Assembly: GCA_947462425.1 (NCBI GenBank)
Contig: CANHPI010000064.1
Location: 1 to 10,908 of the forward strand
Length of the DNA stretch: 10,908 bases
Source of the DNA: Bacteroidota bacterium
GTDB taxonomy: Bacteria; Bacteroidota; Bacteroidia; B-17B0; B-17BO
Direction: 5' to 3'
Of the stretch, positions 1 to 5,622 are shown piece by piece. A program made the position numbers and the translations under genes. The notes below the pieces were generated by a model. The model saw nothing but the letters and a program-made list of their open reading frames with translations, was not told where the DNA came from and made no database searches. Every line of letters starts with the position of its first letter. The stretch's first letter is position 1.

Positions 1-200
1 ACAGCATTAATTACAAAGTTATCGCTTAACCAATCTCTTAGTGGTTTTGATAAATTTGACATGTCATTAAAACTATGAGCAGTTTTTTGCCAAAGCCATT
101 CATAAATTTGTTTTGCCCGAAATTTAGCTTCTCCTTTTTCTTTTAGGATGTCTATAATTTCTAATTCAGTTAAGGCGCGTATATCTTTTTTTGTTGACAT
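1..200 (-). CDS. rlmN: 23S rRNA (adenine-C2)-methyltransferase RlmN, N-terminal fragment (cut by window edge)
   Basis: Radical-SAM enzyme that methylates C2 of A2503 in 23S rRNA (and A37 of some tRNAs) in the cytoplasm. Only the first 66 codons are present, read leftward from an ATG at 200-198; the gene continues beyond position 1. The visible part is the N-terminal accessory domain typical of RlmN: a helical start with a TELEIIDIL segment, then KFRAKQIYEWLW at about residues 26-37, SFNDMSNLSKPLR at about 43-55, and NFVI near the end. The FRAKQIYEWLW and MSNLSK signatures are highly characteristic of this family. The CX3CX2C iron-sulfur motif lies outside the window and cannot be checked. The gene is divergent from the amidohydrolase at 251, with a 50-base gap holding a candidate -7 box on this strand. 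There is no sign of disruption in the part visible. Confidence 0.93.
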   Translation of the reverse strand, partial: MSTKKDIRALTELEIIDILKEKGEAKFRAKQIYEWLWQKTAHSFNDMSNLSKPLRDWLSDNFVINA

Positions 201-209
201 GGTATTTTG

Positions 210-217
210 CAAAGTTA
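210..217 (-). promoter_or_regulatory. Candidate Bacteroidota -7 promoter box for rlmN
   Basis: On the minus strand the bases read TAACTTTG, an exact match to the TAnnTTTG -7 consensus known for the primary sigma factor of Bacteroidota. It lies 9 bases before the rlmN ATG, so the transcript leader would be very short. No TTTG or TTG -33 element is visible 19-21 bases further upstream, so this rests on one half of the promoter only. Confidence 0.3.
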
Positions 218-250
218 TCTATTAATACTGAAAAAGACACATGATTTTCG

Positions 251-1435
251 ATGAATAAGTTCTTAAATTTGAGCATGCGCTACATAACTGCCAACCGTAT
301 TTTTTCCGGCAAAGAATTTTTGCCTAACAATACAATTATTGTATTGACAGATAATGGCGCAATTCATGACCTTACAACCACAGATAAGGTTGAACCAAGT
401 TTTATAGAGCATATGAACGGCATTATTTGCCCAGGTTTTATAAATACACATTGTCATTTAGAATTAAGTCACTTAAAAAATACTATTGAACAACATACAG
501 GTATTGTTAATTTTGGATTAGGCGTTATAAAACATCGAAACGAATTATCTCTTGAATTGCAAATAGAGGAAATGTTGCAAGCTGATAAAGAAATGCAAAG
601 GCAAGGTATTGTTGCTGTTGGTGACATTAGCAATACCAGTAATTCTATCTCTATAAAAAAACAATCGTCAATATATTACCATACGTTTATTGAGTTAATT
701 GCTTTAAATCCGCTCAGAGCAGATTTGGTTTTTAATGAAGGATTAAATTTAGTTTCAATTTATAAAAATAATAATCTATCAAACTCTTTGGCACCACATG
801 CGCCATATAGTGCTTCATTAGAACTCATAAAACAAATTACTGATTACTGTAAAGCAGAACAAAAACCAACTTCTATTCATAATCAGGAAAGTGAAGCTGA
901 AAGTAAGTTTTTTAAATATAAAACAGGGGATTATTTGAGATTATATGAAACAATAGGTTTACCAATAGATTATTTTAATGCTACCGGTAAAAGTAGTTTG
1001 CAAACTATAATCACTTCACTTAATAATAAAGTAAATACATTATTAGTGCATAATACTTTTAGCAATAAAAATGATATTGAAACTGTAAAAAAAATACATC
1101 AGCAATTATTTTGGTGTTTATGCCCAAATGCTAATTTATATATTGAAAACACATTGCCTAATATTTCTTTATTAACTGCTAATGGTTGTACTTTAACATT
1201 GGGCACTGATAGTTTGGCAAGTAATAGTCAGTTATCAATTATTGAAGAAATTAATACTATCCTAAAATACCAGCCAGATATTTCAATTGAACCCTTACTT
1301 ACTGCTGCTACCTATAACGGAGCACAATTTTTAGGAATAGAAAATGAATTTGGATTGCTTGGAAGAAATAAAAAAAGTGGACTAAACTTAATTGAAGGAA
1401 CTGAAGGAGAATATACAGTAAAAAGACTAGCCTAA
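251..1435 (+). CDS. Metal-dependent amidohydrolase (chlorohydrolase/aminodeoxyfutalosine deaminase-like)
   Basis: Cytosolic amidohydrolase-superfamily enzyme expected to hydrolyse or deaminate a ring substrate with a single bound metal. All expected ligands are visible, numbering from the ATG at 251: H67-C-H69 (in GFINTHCHLELSH), H183 (APHAPYS), H210 with E213 (SIHNQE), H267 (LVHNTF) and D320 (LGTDSLASN). The TIM-barrel core is flanked by the split beta-sandwich typical of the superfamily, and the length (394 aa) is normal. The HCHLE motif followed by a short GxxxFG segment recalls aminodeoxyfutalosine deaminases of the alternative menaquinone pathway and SsnA/chlorohydrolase-like enzymes; sequence alone does not decide the substrate. 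An ATG at 275 (residue 9, MRYITANRIF) fits the usual start of this family better than 251, so the protein may be 386 aa. The gene stands alone on the plus strand and its last 9 bases overlap the SiaB-family gene tail to tail. Confidence 0.85.
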   Translation: MNKFLNLSMRYITANRIFSGKEFLPNNTIIVLTDNGAIHDLTTTDKVEPSFIEHMNGIICPGFINTHCHLELSHLKNTIEQHTGIVNFGLGVIKHRNELSLELQIEEMLQADKEMQRQGIVAVGDISNTSNSISIKKQSSIYYHTFIELIALNPLRADLVFNEGLNLVSIYKNNNLSNSLAPHAPYSASLELIKQITDYCKAEQKPTSIHNQESEAESKFFKYKTGDYLRLYETIGLPIDYFNATGKSSLQTIITSLNNKVNTLLVHNTFSNKNDIETVKKIHQQLFWCLCPNANLYIENTLPNISLLTANGCTLTLGTDSLASNSQLSIIEEINTILKYQPDISIEPLLTAATYNGAQFLGIENEFGLLGRNKKSGLNLIEGTEGEYTVKRLA

Positions 1436-2002
1436 ATCAACAGCGGAAGTTAATGTAAATAAAGAAAACTGATCATTTATTTTTTGAAATTCAACTTGTA
1501 ATTTATTACCACTTTTCATACCAATTGTAATAAATCCTAGTCCTGCTCCACCTTTTTCGCTCATGGTATTATTCTCTAAATGTTCAAGATAATAAGCTTT
1601 TAACTCCTTTTCATCATCAAAAGAATTAATGGTATTTATTTGTTTTTCTAAAGAAGGGATAGATGTATTTGCAACTAAATTTGAAGAAATTACTTTTAAT
1701 TTAACTCCGTTTTTAACTAAAATAAAAAAATTATGTTGTTCGCCTTCATTATTTTTTTGACCATGTAAAAGCATATTTTGAAGTGTTTCAACACTTATGA
1801 AAAATATCTTTTTTATGGGTCCTTTTGAAATGTCTAACGATGTTATTTTCTGCTCAACACTTCCTTCTAGGTTAGATATAACGCTTTGAGATAATTCACC
1901 ATAATGAGAAACCAAAATAGTTTCATCTTGCTGATGGGCAAGTATCATTTGTTCATATTGCTCTCGAACAAATTCTTTTTCATTATGTAAATTATTACTC
2001 AA
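1427..2002 (-). CDS. SiaB-family (GHKL-fold) protein kinase
   Basis: Resembles the SiaB family of small cytoplasmic Ser/Thr kinases with a histidine-kinase-like ATPase fold; in Pseudomonas, SiaB phosphorylates the anti-sigma-antagonist-like SiaC and so affects diguanylate cyclase activity. Visible support is an N-box-like segment at residues 72-81 (E72, Q75, N76, H80, G81) and a glycine-rich ATP-lid segment GGAGLGF at 151-157, each in the expected place for a 191-aa protein. There is no signal peptide, transmembrane helix or sensor domain. The first codon in frame is TTG at 2002-2000, just after an in-frame stop; the first ATG is at 1948-1946 (residue 19) and would give 173 aa, still keeping both ATP-binding boxes. 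The gene starts 6 bases after the deoxynucleoside kinase stop, so the two are probably co-transcribed. No SiaC-like gene lies beside it. Its substrate and pathway here are unknown. Confidence 0.72.
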   Translation of the reverse strand: MSNNLHNEKEFVREQYEQMILAHQQDETILVSHYGELSQSVISNLEGSVEQKITSLDISKGPIKKIFFISVETLQNMLLHGQKNNEGEQHNFFILVKNGVKLKVISSNLVANTSIPSLEKQINTINSFDDEKELKAYYLEHLENNTMSEKGGAGLGFITIGMKSGNKLQVEFQKINDQFSLFTLTSAVDLG

Positions 2003-2008
2003 TATCTA

Positions 2009-2626
2009 TTATTTAAATAAACCATTTACTTCTGCATCTATCATTCTAATAACTTTTCCTAGGTCTTCTTTACTTTCAGAAAAATTTATTTCATCAATAT
2101 CAACAATTAACAATTTACCACCTTCGTAAGTAGTAATCCAAGCTTCATATCTTTCATTCAATCTTTTTAAATAGTCCAAACGTATTGAGTTTTCATAATC
2201 TCTACCACGCTTTTGTATTTGTTTTACTAAAGTAGGAACAGAAGCCCTTAAGTAAATTATTAAATCAGGTGCTTTTACTAAACTATCCATTAATTTAAAT
2301 AAATTAAAATAGTTTTCATAATCGCGAGTTGTCATTAAACCCATTGCATGCAAATTTGGTGCAAAAATGTATGCATCCTCGTAAATAGTTCTATCCTGAA
2401 CAACTTTTTGTTTGCCTTGTCTAATTTCTTGAACCTGACCAAAGCGAGAATTTAAAAAATATACTTGTAAATTAAATGACCAGCGTTGCATATCATCGTA
2501 AAAATCATTTAAATAAGGATTATCATCAGCGTCCTCATAATGAGGTGTCCACTTGTAATGCTTGGCAAGTAATGATGTTAATGTTGTTTTTCCTGAACCG
2601 ATGTTACCGGCAATTGCTATATGCAT
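2009..2626 (-). CDS. Deoxynucleoside kinase (dNK/dGK-dAK family)
   Basis: Cytosolic salvage kinase that transfers the gamma phosphate of ATP to the 5'-hydroxyl of a deoxynucleoside. Domains are those of the dNK family at a normal length of 205 aa: a P-loop at residues 7-15 (GNIGSGKTT), an EDADDNPYLNDFY substrate-side segment at 31-43, the conserved QDRTIYED at 77-84 (equivalent of the catalytic E/D-R-S region), and an arginine-rich lid around 137-147 with R140, R142 and E145. The ATG at 2626-2624 places the P-loop at residue 7, as expected, so the start is secure. Base specificity (dA, dG, dC or T) cannot be read from these motifs. It is the first gene of a likely two-gene unit with the SiaB-like kinase, and is separated from the upstream capA-like gene by 106 bases, so it probably has its own promoter. 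Confidence 0.92.
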   Translation of the reverse strand: MHIAIAGNIGSGKTTLTSLLAKHYKWTPHYEDADDNPYLNDFYDDMQRWSFNLQVYFLNSRFGQVQEIRQGKQKVVQDRTIYEDAYIFAPNLHAMGLMTTRDYENYFNLFKLMDSLVKAPDLIIYLRASVPTLVKQIQKRGRDYENSIRLDYLKRLNERYEAWITTYEGGKLLIVDIDEINFSESKEDLGKVIRMIDAEVNGLFK

Positions 2627-2691
2627 AAAATTCTTCTAAAAAAATATCTCGGTTTATAATATACTAAAGTACTGTTTTCTATTATCAAACC

Positions 2692-2712
2692 AAAAAAAAA
2701 CACAATTTTTTT
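2692..2712 (-). terminator. Weak A/T hairpin with T-run after the capA-like gene
   Basis: Read on the minus strand, seven A, the loop TTGTG and nine T follow the capA-like stop codon by about 20 bases. The stem could form with only A-T pairs and would be followed by U residues. It has no G+C stem, so it is a poor match to a standard intrinsic terminator and may be no more than homopolymer drift in an A+T-rich spacer. The remaining spacer between 2627 and 2732 shows no other gene or convincing promoter. Confidence 0.2.
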
Positions 2713-2732
2713 CAGTTTTATGAAATAAATCA

Positions 2733-3956
2733 CTATTTTAAAGAATACAGCAATAACTGTGGGTTGTTATTTGTAAGGATTTTTTTTGTGTCCTCAAATG
2801 CTTCCACCATTTTTTGTTGATGAGTAGTTGTTAAAAATGCAGGTAATTTTACTGTATCATTTCCCCACTGAGCCGGAAATAAAATATGCATTTTTTTTGC
2901 TCCATCACCTCTATAAACCCATGTAGGTAAAAAATTTGCTTCTTTAAATGATGTTTTATTCTTAGTGTAATTTTTTTCGATTTTCAATTTCAAAATAACG
3001 CCGGCATCAGTGTATCTCCAATATTGATTTGATAAAAAATTACCTAATGAATATGCCACAAACACTGAATCATTGATAGTTTGCGAATACATTTTTTTTG
3101 TTTGACCAATCACATGCGGATGCGCCCCAATTACTAGAGCAGCCCCAGCATCTAATGCAAAACGCACTGCATCATTTTGTGATTTTGTAGGTTCTGTGAT
3201 ATTCTCTAAGCCCATATGATAAAACACTAAAACAATGTCTGCTCCTTGTGATTTTGCTTGTTTTACAGCAGTGATAATTCCGGCAGAATCAATAACATTG
3301 AGCATGTATTTATGATTAGAAATTGGATAGGCGCCATTTGTACCATATGTATAGTTTAAAATAGCTAATTTAATATCTTTAATAGTTATTATCCTTATAG
3401 AATCGTGATCTCGCTGATTTAAATAGGTTCCGGCATATCCTAAATTATGTTTTTTAATTACTTCAATTGTTCTCAATAAACCGGCTTCTCGTGTATCCAT
3501 ACTATGATTATTTGCCGTAACTAAAAAATCAAAACCTGCATTTTTTAATGCTGTGCAATAAGCGTCTGGCGAATTAAAAGCAGGGTAACCCGCATAAGGT
3601 TGATTGGTGCCGGCAAAAGTAGTTTCTAAATTACCTATCGTAATGTCTGCATCTTGCAAATAGGGTTTTATATATTCAAAACTAGGATTAAAATCATACT
3701 CTCCATTGTTTAGTTTTGCATTATTGGTTTGAGGTAAATGGCACATTAAATCCCCCACTAGATTTATAGAAATCTCAGAAATTGAATCTGGTGGAGGTGG
3801 CAAATAAGTAATTACTTTTGGATTCTGAAAATTAACTCTCGAATCAATTAATTTTTTATTATTCTCGTTAATAGTGTCATTACCACTAATTTTAGATGTA
3901 CTTAATACTAGCGCCGCAAAGCCAATGGTAATCATTATAAAAATGTATTTTGACAT
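2733..3956 (-). CDS. CapA-family protein (poly-gamma-glutamate synthesis/metallophosphatase-like)
   Basis: Member of the CapA family, which has a calcineurin-like metallophosphoesterase fold and was first described in poly-gamma-glutamate capsule synthesis; most bacterial members have no proven reaction. Motifs in order: NLVGDLM at residues 65-71 (metal-site G68-D69), GNLE at 108-111, ANNHSMD at 148-154, VFYHMG at 244-249 (H247; many relatives have an HWG here), GAHPH at 277-281 and YSLGNF at 302-307. An N-terminal hydrophobic segment (about residues 4-20) after a short positive start indicates a signal anchor or uncleaved signal peptide, so the catalytic part is expected in the periplasm. 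The length of 407 aa is normal. The ATG is 4 bases after the stop of the SDR gene, making it the last gene of a four-gene unit. No capB/capC-like genes are present, so actual polyglutamate synthesis is not supported. Confidence 0.85.
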   Translation of the reverse strand: MSKYIFIMITIGFAALVLSTSKISGNDTINENNKKLIDSRVNFQNPKVITYLPPPPDSISEISINLVGDLMCHLPQTNNAKLNNGEYDFNPSFEYIKPYLQDADITIGNLETTFAGTNQPYAGYPAFNSPDAYCTALKNAGFDFLVTANNHSMDTREAGLLRTIEVIKKHNLGYAGTYLNQRDHDSIRIITIKDIKLAILNYTYGTNGAYPISNHKYMLNVIDSAGIITAVKQAKSQGADIVLVFYHMGLENITEPTKSQNDAVRFALDAGAALVIGAHPHVIGQTKKMYSQTINDSVFVAYSLGNFLSNQYWRYTDAGVILKLKIEKNYTKNKTSFKEANFLPTWVYRGDGAKKMHILFPAQWGNDTVKLPAFLTTTHQQKMVEAFEDTKKILTNNNPQLLLYSLK

Positions 3957-3960
3957 CTAT

Positions 3961-4977
3961 TTATTTTTTTAAATCATTTAAATAAGCTTTAGTAACAAAT
4001 TTTACCGTATCAGCCAAAGCAATAAATTCAAAATTAATTGCTTCTTTAACTCTTTTATTATTATAGGTGTTTTGGTCTAAAGCTGAAGTTACTGTTTCTT
4101 TGGTAATCAGTTGCTCTTTCCCTAAAATAAAGCATCTCAAACTATCAAACCATTTTCCAAACGTTAATACTACCTTTCCGGCTTCAAAACTTGGTTCCTT
4201 TTTACCTAAGTTTTTATGAATTAGCGAAAATAAAACTTTAAAAGAATAGTTATTTTCAATTAACACAAACCTTTTATTGAAATGCTTATTTTCTGTTAAC
4301 TGAATCATACAATCTGCAACATCTTTTGCATCAATTGTTGCGCTTGAGCCTTTCGTGTAAAAAGGATTTCCGTTGTAACACGTTTCAAATAATCTACCAG
4401 AACTTTGATTCCAAAAACCTGGCCCTAAAATAATACCTGGATTTACAATTACTACGTTTAAGCCTTCTTCAATTCCTCGCCAAACATCACGTTCACCGTT
4501 ATATTTACTAATAGCATAATCACTCGAAGTTGGTGAAGATTTCCAATAAACAGATTCATCAATATTTTTAGTAATATCAGGATTTTGCAGAGTTGCAATT
4601 GAACTTACATGACACAAAGCTTTGATATTTTTTTCTAAGCAAGCATTCACCACATTTGCCGTTCCTTCTGCATTTATAAGATGCATTTGCTTATTATCTT
4701 TTGAGTTAAACGAAACAAAACCTGCACAATGATAAACGGTTTCAATTCCATCTAATGCATCTAATAATGAATAGATTTCAGTTACATCTGCATCAATCCA
4801 TTTTATTTTATTAAATAAATTTTCAGAATCAGAAGTGTAATAAGAAAATAACTTTTTAGTTTTTAATACATCACTTGTACTTCGCTTAATAGCAACAACC
4901 CCCTTATTTTGTTTTAATAGCTGTAATGCAACATGTGCACCTACTAATCCTGTTGCTCCCGTTATTAAATTCATCAT
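3961..4977 (-). CDS. NAD(P)-dependent epimerase/dehydratase (extended SDR)
   Basis: Extended short-chain dehydrogenase/reductase of the NAD-dependent epimerase/dehydratase family, cytoplasmic. From the ATG at 4977, the Rossmann nucleotide motif TGATGLVG lies at residues 6-13, YHCAG at 82-86, the catalytic serine region HVSS at 123-126, and the YxxxK pair at Y154 and K158 (DYAISKYNGE), followed by NPGIILGPG at 179-187. The predicted 338 aa is usual. A TTG at 4995 would add six residues and overlap the previous gene by 8 bases; I prefer ATG 4977 (or 4974) because it puts the beta strand of the Rossmann fold immediately at the N-terminus as in relatives. The substrate may be a nucleotide sugar, a sterol/hopanoid-like or a flavonol-reductase-like ketone; the sequence does not decide. 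It sits between the PAP2-like and CapA-like genes in one transcription unit. Confidence 0.86.
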   Translation of the reverse strand: MMNLITGATGLVGAHVALQLLKQNKGVVAIKRSTSDVLKTKKLFSYYTSDSENLFNKIKWIDADVTEIYSLLDALDGIETVYHCAGFVSFNSKDNKQMHLINAEGTANVVNACLEKNIKALCHVSSIATLQNPDITKNIDESVYWKSSPTSSDYAISKYNGERDVWRGIEEGLNVVIVNPGIILGPGFWNQSSGRLFETCYNGNPFYTKGSSATIDAKDVADCMIQLTENKHFNKRFVLIENNYSFKVLFSLIHKNLGKKEPSFEAGKVVLTFGKWFDSLRCFILGKEQLITKETVTSALDQNTYNNKRVKEAINFEFIALADTVKFVTKAYLNDLKK

Positions 4978-4987
4978 TTTTTTGTGA

Positions 4988-5620
4988 CTATACAAATGTA
5001 AGCCTTTGTGCTAAGAAAAATAAAGAAAATTGCAGAAGAAACCCTAAAATAAATCCAACATAAACCTGCCCAGCTGTATGTGATTTTAAAAATAAACGAG
5101 CAAAAGCAATGCAACCAGCCAACACTATACAAATTGAAATAACACTTAAGATTTGTATCTGCATAAAATAACAAATAGCAATTAAAACGCCTAATAAACC
5201 ACCAATACCAATCATATGCGCACTAATTTTCCACCAAATATTAATAACCGCAGTAATTAAAATACAAATTCCTCCACCCAAAATAAATAGTTTTATAGCG
5301 GGCCAAATATTAAAATCAAAAAGCATATAAAACAATCCAAAATAACACAAAGCTGTTATAATTAAAGGAAACGTGCGTTCGCTTTGTTTGTCAATTTTTA
5401 AAGACGACACAAAATTAAACTTATGTAATATTAATAAGTTTAAAACTGGCAATAAAAACGTAAAAGAAAATATGACTAATGTTAAAATGAGTTTTAATTT
5501 TAAAGGTGTAAATAAAAAATAGATTGTATTTGTTAAACCAAAAAAAACTATAAGGCAACCATAAGTTGCCATTAATAAAGGATGAAATAGATAAGAAATA
5601 ATAGTGGCAATACTTTTCAT
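4988..5620 (-). CDS. PAP2-like integral membrane phosphatase-family protein
   Basis: Polytopic inner-membrane protein of 210 aa with about six hydrophobic segments, resembling compact PAP2 (type 2 phosphatidic acid phosphatase) proteins that dephosphorylate lipid phosphates or pyrophosphates. Traces of the three catalytic motifs are visible: K75-x6-R82 (motif 1, followed by T-F-P rather than a direct P), S133-A-H135 (motif 2, usually PSGH), and R175-x5-H181 with Q185 where motif 3 usually has an acidic residue. The nucleophilic histidine candidate H181 and its arginine remain. The Asp-to-Gln change makes catalysis less certain, and a non-hydrolytic or altered role is possible. The ATG at 5620-5618 is 2 bases after the stop of the outer-membrane receptor gene, so the two are almost certainly co-transcribed. 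Undecaprenyl-pyrophosphate or phosphatidylglycerophosphate substrates are possible but not shown. Confidence 0.68.
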   Translation of the reverse strand: MKSIATIISYLFHPLLMATYGCLIVFFGLTNTIYFLFTPLKLKLILTLVIFSFTFLLPVLNLLILHKFNFVSSLKIDKQSERTFPLIITALCYFGLFYMLFDFNIWPAIKLFILGGGICILITAVINIWWKISAHMIGIGGLLGVLIAICYFMQIQILSVISICIVLAGCIAFARLFLKSHTAGQVYVGFILGFLLQFSLFFLAQRLTFV

Positions 5621-5622
5621 GT

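Noticed and set aside
190..209. Plus-strand TTTG (190-193) and TATTTTG (203-209) as a promoter for the amidohydrolase
   Set aside because: The -7-like box lacks one T of TAnnTTTG, and the gap between the two elements is only 9 bases rather than about 19-21.
263..457. 64-codon open frame on the minus strand opposite the amidohydrolase start
   Set aside because: Antisense to a conserved enzyme, with no family features; probably chance.
4974..5174. 66-codon open frame overlapping the PAP2-like gene in another frame
   Set aside because: Fully contained in or overlapping better-supported genes; it has only incidental hydrophobicity inherited from the overlapping membrane protein.
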